Part shown: piece by piece, positions 53,967-62,944 of the stretch
How the letters are laid out: each line of letters opens with the position of its first letter
How positions within the stretch are numbered: the stretch's first letter is position 1
NCBI RefSeq assembly: GCF_015694345.1
Contig: NZ_JADQDC010000001.1
Location: 186,001 to 250,000, forward strand
DNA: 64,000 nucleotides
Source: Novosphingobium jiangmenense
GTDB taxonomy: Bacteria; Pseudomonadota; Alphaproteobacteria; Sphingomonadales; Sphingomonadaceae
Reading direction: 5' to 3'
Notes under the pieces: model-generated
Databases searched by the model: none
What the model saw: only the letters and a program-made list of their open reading frames with translations
What the model was told of the DNA's origin: nothing
Made by a program: the position numbers and the translations under genes

Positions 53967-54863
53967 TCAGCCTTGTGCGCGGGTGCGCAGGGAGAAGGTC
54001 TGGTCCGCGTCGGTACGGGCGCGCTGCAGCCGGAAATCGAACGCGATGTGAGCCGTGTCGCCCTGGCGGCTGGGCACCGGCAGCAATCCCTCGCGCGTAC
54101 CGAAGGCAAAGTCGTCGGCCGCAAAGGGATCGTCGCCGAAGTTGATCTGCGTCGTCAGCGTGCGATAGCCGGGAGCCTCGACAAAGAAGTGGACATGGGC
54201 CGGGCGGTTGCCATGGCGGCCCAGCGCCTGCATCAGCACGTCGGTTGCCCCGCCCGGCGGCACGGAATAGCCGTGCGGCATCTTCGAGCGGAAAGCATAA
54301 CGGCCATCGGCTGGCAACTTGATGCGGCGGCGGTTGTTGAACGGGGTCTGCTCGCGCGTGGGATCGAAGTGCGAATACCAGCCCTGGCTGTTGGCATGCC
54401 ACACGTGGAGGATGACATCCTGCACCGGCTCGCCATCGGGTCCGGTGACCGTGCCGGTCATGTGCAGGGTGTCGGTGTCGTCGGGGTCGGAAGTGAGGTC
54501 AACCTCCGTGGTGCCATCGACCAGCGGGGCACCGGCAACGTAGAGCGGGCCTTCGATGGTGCGGGGCGTACCGCCGGTCAGGCCGGCTTCTGCATCCTTG
54601 GCATCCATGTAGAGATCAAGGAAGTGCTCGAGGCCGATACCCGGGATGATCAGGCCGATCTCGCCCGCACCGTCGGCGAGGTACCTGGCCGCCTGCCAGA
54701 ATTCGCTCTCGCTGATGTCGTGCTTGACGATGATGTCCGCTGTCGCCTGTAGCAGATCGCGCATGATCGCCTTGAGGCGCGGGTTGCCGCCCTCGACATC
54801 AAGGCCGCTGGCGCGATCGAGCAGCTTCTGGACGGTTTCGGTGCTGGCAAAGTTCGCAGGCAT
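53967..54863 (-). CDS. catA: Catechol 1,2-dioxygenase
   Basis: A 298-residue intradiol dioxygenase that opens catechol to cis,cis-muconate. An N-terminal helical dimerisation region (1-100) precedes the catalytic domain. Iron ligands are Y163 (GWYSHFD), Y199 (HGYS), H223 and H225 (RPAHVHFF); their spacing of 36, 24 and 2 residues equals that of known catechol 1,2-dioxygenases. The ATG has GGGAG upstream; the open frame further upstream is a shadow of catC. It is the last gene of the catBCA operon. Confidence 0.95.
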   Translation of the reverse strand: MPANFASTETVQKLLDRASGLDVEGGNPRLKAIMRDLLQATADIIVKHDISESEFWQAARYLADGAGEIGLIIPGIGLEHFLDLYMDAKDAEAGLTGGTPRTIEGPLYVAGAPLVDGTTEVDLTSDPDDTDTLHMTGTVTGPDGEPVQDVILHVWHANSQGWYSHFDPTREQTPFNNRRRIKLPADGRYAFRSKMPHGYSVPPGGATDVLMQALGRHGNRPAHVHFFVEAPGYRTLTTQINFGDDPFAADDFAFGTREGLLPVPSRQGDTAHIAFDFRLQRARTDADQTFSLRTRAQG

Positions 54864-54889
54864 CTCGTGGCTCCCGTTATCTTGTGGTT

Positions 54890-55180
54890 TCAGCGATCGT
54901 CGTCGCGAATGGAAGAGGGGTGGCGGCACAGCGGCGTCACCTTGATGGCCATGAAGGGATAGAGCGGCAGGCCGATCAGGATCTCGTGCAGCCGCTCGTT
55001 GCTGGCGACATCGAAGATCGAGACGTTGGCGTAGAGTCCGGCCACGCGCCAGATGTGCCGCCATTCGCCGCTGGCCTGCAGTTCCTGGCTGTAGGCTTTC
55101 TCCACCGCCTTGATCCGCTCGGCCTCGGCCTTGTCGAAGTCGAGAGGGATGTTCACGGTCATCTCAACCTGGAACAGCAT
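54890..55180 (-). CDS. catC: Muconolactone delta-isomerase
   Basis: A 96-residue protein with the complete muconolactone isomerase pattern: MLFQVEMTVNIPLDFD, SGEWRHIWRVAGLYANVSIFDV, LIGLPLYPFMAIKVTPLCRHPSS. It turns muconolactone into beta-ketoadipate enol-lactone, between CatB and PcaD. Small size and sequence fit the family exactly. Three bases separate it from catB and 26 from catA. Confidence 0.95.
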   Translation of the reverse strand: MLFQVEMTVNIPLDFDKAEAERIKAVEKAYSQELQASGEWRHIWRVAGLYANVSIFDVASNERLHEILIGLPLYPFMAIKVTPLCRHPSSIRDDDR

Positions 55181-55183
55181 CGG

Positions 55184-56347
55184 TCAGACTCCTTGCAGGG
55201 CGAATTGAGTGGTGGAGCGATCACGCCGGAAGCGTGCGACGCGATCCTCGTCCAGCGCAATGCCAAGGCCGGGGCCAGTCGGCACCCCCAGCGCGAAGTC
55301 GCGATAAACGAGCGGCTCTTCGAGGATTTCCTCGGTAAGTAACAGCGGTCCGAACAATTCGGTGCCCCATTCAAGCGCGGGGAACGTGGCAAAGGCATGG
55401 GCCGAGGCGATCGTGCCGATCGCGCCTTCCAGCATCGTGCCGCCATAGAGCGCGATCCCGGCGGCATGGCCGATCTGTGCAACCGCCCGCGCTGCATCGA
55501 GTCCGCCCGACTGCTCGATCTTGACCGCAAAGACATCGGCAGCTGCAGCGCGGGCGAAATCCATCGCGCTGGCCGGGCCGCTCAGGCTTTCGTCCGCCAT
55601 CACCGGAACCAGGCCGAGCGCGACCAGCCGCGCCATGCCGTCGCGGTTGTGGCGCACGATCGGCTGCTCCACCAGATCGCAGCCCACATCGGCCAGCATG
55701 GCCAGGCCGCGCCGCGCCGTCGGCTCGTCCCATGCCATGTTGACATCGACACGCACCGAAGCGCGGCTGCCGAGCGCCGCCTTTATCGCGCCGACATGGG
55801 CCACGTCTTCGGCCAGAGGACGCTTTCCGATCTTCAGCTTGAACGCGTTGTGGCGGGCGATGCCCAGCATATGCTCCGCCTCGGCTATATCGCGCGCGGT
55901 ATCGCCGCTCGCCAGGGTCCAGAGCACGGGCAGGGCATCGACCCGCCGCCCGCCGACGAGTTCGCTCACGGGCAAGCCTAGCCGCTTGCCCTGCGCGTCC
56001 AGCAGGGCCGTCTCGATCGCACACTTGGCGAAGTTGTTGCCGACGACGTGCCGCGCCAGCGTTGCCATGGCTGCCGCCGGTCGGGTGGCATCGCTTCCTT
56101 CGAGCAGCGGGGCGAAGTAGGTGTCGATCGCCAGCTTGATCGTCTCGGGGCTTTCGGGGCCATAGGCCAGCCCGCCGATCGTCGTCGCCTCGCCGATCCC
56201 GACGATACCGTCAGAGCAGGTTATCCGCACCAGGCAGATCACCTGCGAATGCATCGTCGCCATCGCCAGCACGTGGGGGCGAATGGTCGGGAGATCGAGG
56301 ATGATCGTCTCGATCGCACGAATAGTCGGATATTTGGGCAGATCCAT
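55184..56347 (-). CDS. catB: Muconate cycloisomerase
   Basis: A 387-residue enolase-superfamily enzyme forming muconolactone from cis,cis-muconate. The catalytic lysines K170 and K172 (FKLKIGK), the metal acids in VDVNMAWDE, LVEQPI and MADES, and the second lysine in FAVKIEQSGG are all present. ATG at 56347 was chosen; an ATG at 56405-56407 in the same frame lies within the regulator-binding palindrome and would add 20 residues. First gene of catBCA, divergent from the LysR gene. Confidence 0.95.
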   Translation of the reverse strand: MDLPKYPTIRAIETIILDLPTIRPHVLAMATMHSQVICLVRITCSDGIVGIGEATTIGGLAYGPESPETIKLAIDTYFAPLLEGSDATRPAAAMATLARHVVGNNFAKCAIETALLDAQGKRLGLPVSELVGGRRVDALPVLWTLASGDTARDIAEAEHMLGIARHNAFKLKIGKRPLAEDVAHVGAIKAALGSRASVRVDVNMAWDEPTARRGLAMLADVGCDLVEQPIVRHNRDGMARLVALGLVPVMADESLSGPASAMDFARAAAADVFAVKIEQSGGLDAARAVAQIGHAAGIALYGGTMLEGAIGTIASAHAFATFPALEWGTELFGPLLLTEEILEEPLVYRDFALGVPTGPGLGIALDEDRVARFRRDRSTTQFALQGV

Positions 56348-56405
56348 GCGTGGGATGACTAGGCTTTGCGCGCGGTTCGGGGAAAGACTACTTCCGTGAG
56401 GGATC

Positions 56406-56420
56406 ATACCTTGGAGGTAT
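56406..56420. promoter_or_regulatory. CatR/BenM-type operator between catB and its regulator
   Basis: ATACCTTGGAGGTAT has the form ATAC-N7-GTAT recognised by CatM/BenM/CatR regulators. It contains the GGAGG ribosome-binding site of the LysR gene (start at 56422), so binding should also repress the regulator itself. It is 59 bases from the catB start. Confidence 0.75.
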
Positions 56421-56421
56421 C

Positions 56422-57321
56422 ATGGAGATTCGGCACTTGCGTTACTTCCTCGCCGTGGTCGAACAGCGCGGCTTCACCCGCGCAGCCGACCATCTCGGCG
56501 TCTCGCAACCGCCATTGAGCCGCCAGATCCGCGATCTCGAGATCGAGCTCGGCGTCGATCTGTTCGAACGCGGCACACGCCCCGTGCAGCTTACCGAAGC
56601 GGGGCGCCTGCTGTTTGAACAGGCGGCCCCGGTCGTCGCCGCGCTCGATCAGATCAAGCCGATGATGAAGCGCTGGAAACAGGCGCGCCGCCCGCGTTTC
56701 GCGGTGGGCGTGGTCGGTTCGATCCTGCATGGCGACATGCCCAGAATGATCAGGCGCTTTCGCGCGATGATGCCCGAAGTCGAAGTCGAACTGGTCGAGA
56801 TGATCACGCTTGAACAGGTCGCAGCGCTCAAGACCGGGCGGATCGATGCCGGCCTGGGCCGTGTTGCGATCGATGATCCTGCCATTGCGCGCGAAGTGCT
56901 GCTGGAAGAGCCGCTCCTGGTGGCAATCCCTGCCGATTCCCCGCTCGCGCTTGGCGGCGAAGCCGTCCCGATTGCCGCGCTGGAGGCAGAGCGTCTGATT
57001 CTCTATCCGAGCCAGCCGAGGCCGAGCTATGCCGATCAGGTGCTGGCGATACTCGCACGCAATGCGATCGTGCCCTCGTCCACCCGCGAGGTCCGCGAAG
57101 TGCAGACGGCGCTGGGGCTGGTGGCCATTGGCGAAGGCGTGGCGATCGTGCCCGAGGCCCTGAGCCAGACCCGCCACGGGAGCATTGTCTATCGGCCGCT
57201 TGCAGGGATCGGCGCGATTTCACCGGTGATCCTCAGCCAGCGCGCAACCGACAGCAGCCGCGCTGCGCGTGCCTTTCTTGCGGCCGGGCGCGAAACGTGG
57301 CCTAACCCAGGTGGTCGATAA
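56422..57321 (+). CDS. catR: LysR family regulator of catechol genes
   Basis: A 299-residue LysR protein: N-terminal helix-turn-helix (MEIRHLRYFLAVVEQRGFTRAADHLGVSQPP) and a two-lobed effector domain. Position divergent to catBCA and the ATAC-N7-GTAT site at its start identify it as the CatR/CatM-type activator; the usual inducer is cis,cis-muconate. It overlaps the convergent pcaD gene by 20 bases. The same site before pcaI suggests it controls both operons. Confidence 0.85.
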   Translation: MEIRHLRYFLAVVEQRGFTRAADHLGVSQPPLSRQIRDLEIELGVDLFERGTRPVQLTEAGRLLFEQAAPVVAALDQIKPMMKRWKQARRPRFAVGVVGSILHGDMPRMIRRFRAMMPEVEVELVEMITLEQVAALKTGRIDAGLGRVAIDDPAIAREVLLEEPLLVAIPADSPLALGGEAVPIAALEAERLILYPSQPRPSYADQVLAILARNAIVPSSTREVREVQTALGLVAIGEGVAIVPEALSQTRHGSIVYRPLAGIGAISPVILSQRATDSSRAARAFLAAGRETWPNPGGR

Positions 57322-58093
57322 CGGCCTGCGTGAACTGCTGCGGGCACTCCACGTTCGAAAGGTGCGCCGCCGGCAGGGTAACCAGGCGGGCATCACCTGC
57401 GGCATCGACGAGGAACTGCGCATCGGCCACCGAAGTTGCCGGGTCCGCCTGGCCCGCGATCACCAGCGTCGGCACGGTGTTCAGCGCGGCAGTCCGCCGC
57501 TGGTCCATATCGCGAATCGCGGCGCAGCAGGCGGCATAGCCTTGCGGATCGTTGGCAAGCAGCATCTGCCGGATCCATTCGGCCTGTTCAGGCTCGGCAG
57601 CAAGGAAGGCCGGGGTGAACCAGCGTTCCAGCGAGGCCTGCGCCAGAGGCCCCATGCCGTGGGACAGTACGCCCTCAAGCCGGGCCTGCCATGCCGCAGC
57701 CGGAGCCATGCAGGCTGAAGTGTTGGCCAGCACCAGCCGCAGCAGCCGTTCCGGGGCATGCGTGGCAAGCCACTGGCCGACCATCCCCCCCATCGAGAGA
57801 CCGCAGAAATGCGCGCGCGCGGCGCCCAGCGCATCAAGCACGGTCAGCGCATCGCGGCCCAGCCGATCCATCGAAGCGGCGCCCGGCGGGCAGGTGGACT
57901 GCCCCTGACCGCGCCCGTCGTGGCGAACCACGCGATAACGGGCCGAAAGGTCTGCCAGCTGCGGGTCCCACATCGCCATCGTCGTGCCCAGCGAATTTGA
58001 CAGGAGCAGCACGGGCGCGCTTTCCGGGCCGTACACCTCGACCGCCAGGCGAACTCCATCGTCGGTGACGATCGTCAGCGTCTGCACCGTCAT
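57302..58093 (-). CDS. pcaD: 3-oxoadipate enol-lactonase
   Basis: A 263-residue alpha/beta hydrolase opening beta-ketoadipate enol-lactone to beta-ketoadipate. The nucleophile is S100 in GLSMGG, the acid lies in AGQADPAT and the histidine in PAAHLSNVE. This is the usual PcaD pattern. The ATG overlaps the pcaF stop by four bases; the frame upstream is a shadow of pcaF. Last gene of pcaIJFD. Confidence 0.93.
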   Translation of the reverse strand: MTVQTLTIVTDDGVRLAVEVYGPESAPVLLLSNSLGTTMAMWDPQLADLSARYRVVRHDGRGQGQSTCPPGAASMDRLGRDALTVLDALGAARAHFCGLSMGGMVGQWLATHAPERLLRLVLANTSACMAPAAAWQARLEGVLSHGMGPLAQASLERWFTPAFLAAEPEQAEWIRQMLLANDPQGYAACCAAIRDMDQRRTAALNTVPTLVIAGQADPATSVADAQFLVDAAGDARLVTLPAAHLSNVECPQQFTQAVIDHLG

Positions 58094-59295
58094 ACCCGCT
58101 CCAGAATCATGGCAATGCCCTGGCCCACGCCCACGCACATCATGGCAAGGGCAAGCCGACCGCCAGTGACTTGCAATTCCTCGACCGCCGTCTGCACCAG
58201 TCTTGCACCCGACATGCCCAGCGGATGGCCAAGCGCAATCGCGCCGCCGTTCGGGTTCACGCGCGGGTCGAAAGGATCGGCGCCGAGTTCGCGCAGGACC
58301 GGTATGGCCTGTGCCGCGAACGCCTCGTTGAGTTCGATCACGTCCATCTGGGCCATGGTCAGGCCGGTGCGCGCGAACAGGCGGCGCGCGGCATCGACCG
58401 GACCGATGCCCATCACACGCGGCGCAACCCCTGCCGAGGCCATGCCGACGATCCGCGCGCGGGGGGTGAGACCGTTGCCGGCAGCCGCGCGTTCGCTCGC
58501 CACGATCATCGCGGCGGCACCATCGTTCAGGCCCGAAGCATTGCCTGCCGTCACCGTGCCTTGGGCGTGGACCACCGGGCGCAGCGTGGCAAGCGCTTCG
58601 AGCGTGGTGGCGCGGGGGTGTTCGTCCTGCGCAAACAGGCGCGTGTCGCCCTTGCCCGCCGGTACGCAGACCGGAACGATCTCTCGCTCGAGACGCCCTC
58701 CGAGCTGCGCTGCAGCCGTCTTCTGCTGGCTGGCGAGGGCAAAGCGGTCCTGCTCCTCGCGGCTGACCTGCCATTCTACCGCGACGTTCTCCGCTGTCTG
58801 CGGCATGGTGTCGACGCCATGGGTCTGCTTCATCGCCGGGTTGACAAAGCGCCAGCCCAGCGTGGTGTCCTCGATCTTCTGGTCACGCCCGAAGGCGCTG
58901 CCCGCCTTGCCCAGCACATAGGGCGCACGGGTCATGCTTTCCGCGCCGCCGGCGATGAGCAGGTCGGCATCGCCGCCGCGGACGGCCTGCGCGGCAAGGC
59001 CCACTGCATTCATGCCCGATCCGCACAGGCGGTTGATCGTGGCACCCGGCACCGTCTCGGGCAGGCCTGCCAACAGCACCGCCATGCGCGCGAGGTTGCG
59101 ATTGTCCTCGCCCGCCTGATTGGCGCAACCCAGCAGCACGTCGTCGAGCGCAGCCCAGTCCACCTGGCCATTGCGCTCCATCAGCGCACGCAGCGGCAGG
59201 GCGGCAAGGTCATCGGCACGGATGGCGGAAAGGCTGCCGTTAAGCCGTCCGATCGGCGTACGCACCGCATCGCAGACGAATGCCTCGGTGGTCAT
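58090..59295 (-). CDS. pcaF: 3-oxoadipyl-CoA thiolase
   Basis: A 401-residue thiolase that cuts beta-ketoadipyl-CoA to succinyl-CoA and acetyl-CoA. The acyl-carrying cysteine is C91 ([11 protein letters not shown]), with the histidine in [11 protein letters not shown] and the second cysteine in [10 protein letters not shown] near the end. Full length and context separate it from acetoacetyl-CoA thiolases. It overlaps pcaJ by four bases. Confidence 0.94.
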   Translation of the reverse strand: MTTEAFVCDAVRTPIGRLNGSLSAIRADDLAALPLRALMERNGQVDWAALDDVLLGCANQAGEDNRNLARMAVLLAGLPETVPGATINRLCGSGMNAVGLAAQAVRGGDADLLIAGGAESMTRAPYVLGKAGSAFGRDQKIEDTTLGWRFVNPAMKQTHGVDTMPQTAENVAVEWQVSREEQDRFALASQQKTAAAQLGGRLEREIVPVCVPAGKGDTRLFAQDEHPRATTLEALATLRPVVHAQGTVTAGNASGLNDGAAAMIVASERAAAGNGLTPRARIVGMASAGVAPRVMGIGPVDAARRLFARTGLTMAQMDVIELNEAFAAQAIPVLRELGADPFDPRVNPNGGAIALGHPLGMSGARLVQTAVEELQVTGGRLALAMMCVGVGQGIAMILERV

Positions 59296-59930
59296 GCCGC
59301 CACCTGCAGCGGTGCGCCGGTCCGTGCGACGATCTCATCCACGCTTACACCGGGGGCGCATTCCACGAGCCTCAGCCCGGCACCCTTGTCCACGGCAATG
59401 ACGCCAAGATCGGTCACGATCAGATCGACAACGCCGCGTCCGGTAAGGGGCAGGGTGCAGGCAGGCAGGATCTTTGGCGAGCCATCCTTGGCGCAATGAT
59501 CCATCACCACGACGATGCGCTTGACCCCGGCGACAAGGTCCATTGCTCCGCCCATGCCTTTCACCATCTTGCCGGGGATCGTCCAGTTGGCGAGATCGCC
59601 GTTGGCGGCCACTTCCATCGCGCCGAGCACAGCCATGTCGATGTGCCCGCCACGGATCATGGCGAAGCTTTCGGCGCTGGAGAAGAAGCTGCTGTCGGGC
59701 AGGGCCGTAACCGTCTGCTTGCCGGCATTGATCAGGTCGGGGTCAGCCTCGCCTTCATAGGGGAAGGGGCCGATGCCGAGCATCCCGTTCTCGGATTGCA
59801 GGGTAACGTTGATGCCGGCAGGCACGTGGTTGGCGACCAGCGTCGGGATGCCGATGCCAAGGTTCACGTAATAGCCGTCGCGCAGCTCCTGCGCTGCGCG
59901 GGCGGCCATTTCATCGCGGCTCCAGCTCAT
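59292..59930 (-). CDS. pcaJ: 3-oxoacid CoA-transferase beta subunit
   Basis: A 212-residue subunit of the succinyl-CoA:3-ketoadipate CoA-transferase. The catalytic glutamate is in [12 protein letters not shown], and the [14 protein letters not shown] segment is typical. With PcaI it activates beta-ketoadipate to its CoA ester. Its start overlaps the pcaI stop by four bases. The scoAB acetoacetate enzyme is the nearest alternative, but pcaF and pcaD beside it decide. Confidence 0.92.
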   Translation of the reverse strand: MSWSRDEMAARAAQELRDGYYVNLGIGIPTLVANHVPAGINVTLQSENGMLGIGPFPYEGEADPDLINAGKQTVTALPDSSFFSSAESFAMIRGGHIDMAVLGAMEVAANGDLANWTIPGKMVKGMGGAMDLVAGVKRIVVVMDHCAKDGSPKILPACTLPLTGRGVVDLIVTDLGVIAVDKGAGLRLVECAPGVSVDEIVARTGAPLQVAA

Positions 59931-60643
59931 AGTGCGGCCTCCGTGCGCGGTCGGGTGGTCAGCTTTTCGATGCGCTTCTCGTTGATCGTCGAAAGCACGA
60001 TGCGATCGACATATATCCCCGGGGTATGGATGCAGTCGGGGTCAAAGGTGCCGACCGGCACGATTTCCTCGACTTCCACAACCGTGACTTTCGCGGCCGT
60101 TGCCATGACCGGGTTGAAGTTGCGCGCGGTGCGACGGAACATCAGGTTGCCCGATGGATCGGCGCGCCAGGCCTTGATGATCGCAAGGTCTGCGCGCAAC
60201 CAGGTCTCACGCACATATTCCTCACCATCGAACACTTCGGTCGGCTTGCCCTCGGCCACCACCGTGCCAACGCCCGTTCGGGTGTAGAATGCCGGGATCC
60301 CTGCGCCGCCTGCGCGGATGCGTTCGGCAAGCGTACCTTGCGGGTTTAGCTCGAGATCGAGTTCGCCCGAAAGATACTGTTCCTCGAACAGCTTGTTGTC
60401 GCCGACGTAGGACGCAATCATCCGCTTGATCTGGCGCGTCCTGAGCAGCATCCACAGGCCGAACCCGTCCGCCCCGGCGTTGTTGGAGATCACCGTAAGG
60501 CCGCTCACCCCGGAATCGCGGATCTCCGGAATAAGGCTCTCCGGATTGCCCGACAGGCCAAAGCCACCTGACATGATCGTCATGCCATCGAACAGCACGC
60601 CTTCCAGAGCTGCGCGAGGATCGGGATAGATTTTTGCGGCCAT
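59927..60643 (-). CDS. pcaI: 3-oxoacid CoA-transferase alpha subunit
   Basis: A 238-residue alpha subunit with [15 protein letters not shown], the [11 protein letters not shown] loop and [31 protein letters not shown] segment of the family. ATG at 60643 has AAAGGAAC upstream. It is the first gene of the pcaIJFD operon; the regulatory palindrome lies 86 bases before it. PcaI and PcaJ work as a heteromer. Confidence 0.92.
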   Translation of the reverse strand: MAAKIYPDPRAALEGVLFDGMTIMSGGFGLSGNPESLIPEIRDSGVSGLTVISNNAGADGFGLWMLLRTRQIKRMIASYVGDNKLFEEQYLSGELDLELNPQGTLAERIRAGGAGIPAFYTRTGVGTVVAEGKPTEVFDGEEYVRETWLRADLAIIKAWRADPSGNLMFRRTARNFNPVMATAAKVTVVEVEEIVPVGTFDPDCIHTPGIYVDRIVLSTINEKRIEKLTTRPRTEAAL

Positions 60644-60728
60644 GGTCGGGGCATCGTTCCTTTGAGGTACGGCAAAGGCACCTAGCCCGGATGGCACCGG
60701 CCTAGAATGGCGGAAGTTCGCATGATCG

Positions 60729-60743
60729 ATACCTTTGGGGTAT
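60729..60743. promoter_or_regulatory. CatR/BenM-type operator before pcaIJFD
   Basis: ATACCTTTGGGGTAT, inside the longer perfect arms CGATACC and GGTATCG (60727-60745), has the same ATAC-N7-GTAT form as the site before catB. It lies between the cytochrome c stop and pcaI, upstream of the latter, so the LysR regulator probably also drives this operon. Confidence 0.75.
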
Positions 60744-60756
60744 CGTCAGTGCGCGT

Positions 60757-61230
60757 TCAGGCCGGGCAATCAGGCAGCTTCGCACCCTTCGCCATGTTCG
60801 GCTGTGCAGCGATCTGTCGCATCAGCCCATCGCGCAGAGGCCGCGCCTTGCGCAGCCACGTCCGCCGCAGTCGAGCCACTTCGGCCGTGGTGAATGGTGC
60901 AGCGCGGCAGGTGCGAGGCGGTCCTACCCTGGCGATCAGCCAGTTCAGCAGGCGGGCGGTGCCGTCGTCGTCCAGCCGCGAGGTGGCAACGCCGGGCACC
61001 TGCACCAGGTAAGCGCGACCGCCGGGAACCTCGAGGAAACGACCAAGGGAATCGCGAAAGTCCGGCACCTTGCCAGCCATGCCCCGGCCATCGGCGAGGT
61101 GGCACCCCTGGCAGTGCAGGGCATAGTCGATCTCGACCCTTGGTTTGGCGGCCATGTCCGCAGGCCTGATCGCCTGCCCGGCGCTCGCCGCACCCGCCAG
61201 CACCACAGCCGAAAGGACCAGTGCGCGCAT
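60757..61230 (-). CDS. Periplasmic monoheme cytochrome c
   Basis: A 157-residue exported cytochrome: signal peptide (1-17, ending GAASA) and one heme site C40-Q-G-C43-H44. It lies eight bases after the amine dehydrogenase light chain gene, where aromatic amine dehydrogenase clusters also carry a small c-type cytochrome. It could accept electrons from the dehydrogenase or from a copper protein (azurin/amicyanin), none of which is seen here. ATG at 61230 starts the signal peptide. Confidence 0.85.
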   Translation of the reverse strand: MRALVLSAVVLAGAASAGQAIRPADMAAKPRVEIDYALHCQGCHLADGRGMAGKVPDFRDSLGRFLEVPGGRAYLVQVPGVATSRLDDDGTARLLNWLIARVGPPRTCRAAPFTTAEVARLRRTWLRKARPLRDGLMRQIAAQPNMAKGAKLPDCPA

Positions 61231-61238
61231 CGCTGCTG

Positions 61239-61760
61239 TCAGTCCGCCAGCCCGGTGACGACCGAGAGCGAGCAGTGGTAGGCAACGCCCACTTGCGTGC
61301 CGAGGCACCAGTCGAGATCATTGGCTGTGCTCGGCTGATAGACCGGCGTTGCGCCTTCGTCCCGGCTGCAGTTGCAGCGTCCGCACGCCGCCTTGCCGCA
61401 GCAATCGTTGTAGCTGATCACGTAGTTGCGTCCGTCAGCCGGATTGCGACAAGTGCCGAGCCAGGTGATCGGCGATGGCTCCGTGCCCGGCGGGCAGGAC
61501 GATGCCGACCCTCCGCAGCAGGAACAGAGAAACCCGTCGACCGCACAATACCGCCAGTAGTCGCACGAATTGGGGTCACCCTCTTCGTGAACCTGAATGG
61601 GCACGGCTGCCTTTTCCGCGCGGACGCGTGATACCGGCAGGAGCGTCGCCGCCCCGGTTGCCGTCACGAACGCGCCCAGTCGGCCGATGAATCCGCGGCG
61701 CGACGTGCTGCGCGCGGCAGTGCGGGCAAGGTATTCGGCCGCACGATCAAATCTGCGCAT
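61239..61760 (-). CDS. aauA: Quinoprotein amine dehydrogenase light chain (aromatic amine dehydrogenase-like)
   Basis: A 173-residue beta subunit with tryptophan tryptophylquinone cofactor. A long twin-arginine-type leader (SRRGFIGRLGAF, 20-31) precedes the mature chain. The two tryptophans that form the cofactor are W100 (PSPITWLGTC) and W151 (DLDWCLG); the catalytic aspartate matches D119 (YNDCC) and a second aspartate is D75 (CAVDG). The cysteine-rich CAVDGFLCSCCGG and PSPITW pattern fits aromatic amine dehydrogenase better than methylamine dehydrogenase. It releases ammonia from primary amines, giving aldehydes in the periplasm. Substrate preference is inferred. Confidence 0.85.
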   Translation of the reverse strand: MRRFDRAAEYLARTAARSTSRRGFIGRLGAFVTATGAATLLPVSRVRAEKAAVPIQVHEEGDPNSCDYWRYCAVDGFLCSCCGGSASSCPPGTEPSPITWLGTCRNPADGRNYVISYNDCCGKAACGRCNCSRDEGATPVYQPSTANDLDWCLGTQVGVAYHCSLSVVTGLAD

Positions 61761-61796
61761 GTTCGATATCCCCGTGAAATGTCGATCCGGCGGCGC

Positions 61797-62405
61797 TCAC
61801 TCGGCCGCCTCCTGAAGTCCGCGCGCTGCAAGGTCCTGCAGCGAGCCCACCCCCATGCGGTGCGCTTCGAACAGGCTTTCGAGATGTTCGCGGTTGTTGA
61901 TGAGACCCTTGGCGACGATCGTGCCGGCGTTATCGATCAACACCGCATGCGGCAGCTTTGACACCTGGTAGGCAAGGCCAAGCGGGGTGGAGAGCACCAG
62001 CGGATAAGCCTCCAGCCGTTCGCGCTTGATCATGGCCAGCTGTGCGGGCAAATCGCCATCGCTTGCCAGCACCACCCGCAAGGCACCGCGCTGCTCGCGC
62101 TCGATCGAGCGGATCAACGGCAACATCGCCTTGCACACCGGGCAGGTTGGCGAAAGGAAGAACAGCAGCGTCAAGGGCTGGGTGCTGGGGCCGCCCAGTC
62201 GAACCGGGCGTCCGTCAACGGCGGCGAGTTCGAACGTGGGGGCTGCATCGCCCACCGACGGCCCGCCCGGCATGACCAGCGCGCCGACCGGGCCAAGTCG
62301 TTCGTGCAGCATGCCCACCTGCCGCAACAGAGCGAACACGATGAGGCACAGCCCGATTACCAGAACCCAAAGCGCTATCAGCGCTGCAACAACGGCATTT
62401 GTCAT
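61797..62405 (-). CDS. mauD: Amine dehydrogenase maturation protein MauD
   Basis: A 202-residue protein with an N-terminal membrane anchor (about 5-28) and a thioredoxin-like domain with C88-PV-C91. MauD-type proteins help form the many disulfides of the light chain in the periplasm. It overlaps mauE by four bases and precedes the light chain gene by 36 bases. In aromatic amine clusters the same gene is called aauD. Confidence 0.9.
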   Translation of the reverse strand: MTNAVVAALIALWVLVIGLCLIVFALLRQVGMLHERLGPVGALVMPGGPSVGDAAPTFELAAVDGRPVRLGGPSTQPLTLLFFLSPTCPVCKAMLPLIRSIEREQRGALRVVLASDGDLPAQLAMIKRERLEAYPLVLSTPLGLAYQVSKLPHAVLIDNAGTIVAKGLINNREHLESLFEAHRMGVGSLQDLAARGLQEAAE

Positions 62406-62944
62406 GCTGTGAGCTCCCTCGTCGGAAGATTGAGCGCGGTCTCGCCCGCAGTGTGGATCAGCGCCAGCACGGCCAGTCCACCGATGAGAGTCAAGCCATC
62501 GAGCCACACGAGATCGCGCGCAGGTGTCGGCCACAATGCCGGCAGGGCCAGCGCGGCGAGCGCGAGATTGCGCACCACCATCCCGCGTCGCAAACCCGGT
62601 CCGCGCGCACCAAAGCCGAAGCAGCCGCAATCGATCGCGGTATTGCCCCGGGCAATGTTCAAGCCGATCGCGCCGGCATAGCCCAGCAGGATCGTCGCAC
62701 AGGCGAGGGTGCCGAAACGGCCCGGCACCTGCGCAAGCGGGGTAGCAAGCGATGCAAGACCGGCCGCCAGTTCGGCAAAAGCCAGGACCGGGGCCACGGC
62801 AGGCGCCAGACCACGAGGCACGAGATCATATCCGGCGATCGAGCCGGCAAAGTGCCGCAGGTCCCGCAGCTTGTGTACCGCAGACATCACGAACAGCGCG
62901 CCAAGCCCGATGGCGCCGAGCCACAGGATGACCGGATCGCTCAC
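62402..62944 (-). CDS. mauE: Amine dehydrogenase maturation membrane protein MauE
   Basis: A 180-residue inner membrane protein with four or five hydrophobic helices and a DoxX/MauE-like pattern. Cysteines in CGCFGFGARGPGLRR may take part in passing electrons to MauD for disulfide formation. It overlaps the heavy chain gene and mauD by four bases each. Gene order heavy chain-E-D-light chain equals aauBEDA and mauBEDA. Confidence 0.88.
   Translation of the reverse strand: MSDPVILWLGAIGLGALFVMSAVHKLRDLRHFAGSIAGYDLVPRGLAPAVAPVLAFAELAAGLASLATPLAQVPGRFGTLACATILLGYAGAIGLNIARGNTAIDCGCFGFGARGPGLRRGMVVRNLALAALALPALWPTPARDLVWLDGLTLIGGLAVLALIHTAGETALNLPTRELTA

Noticed and set aside
60012..60025. A third site similar to ATAC-N7-GTAT inside pcaI (ATATCCCCGGGGTAT)
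   Set aside because: One half reads ATAT and it lies deep within the coding sequence, so it is probably chance.
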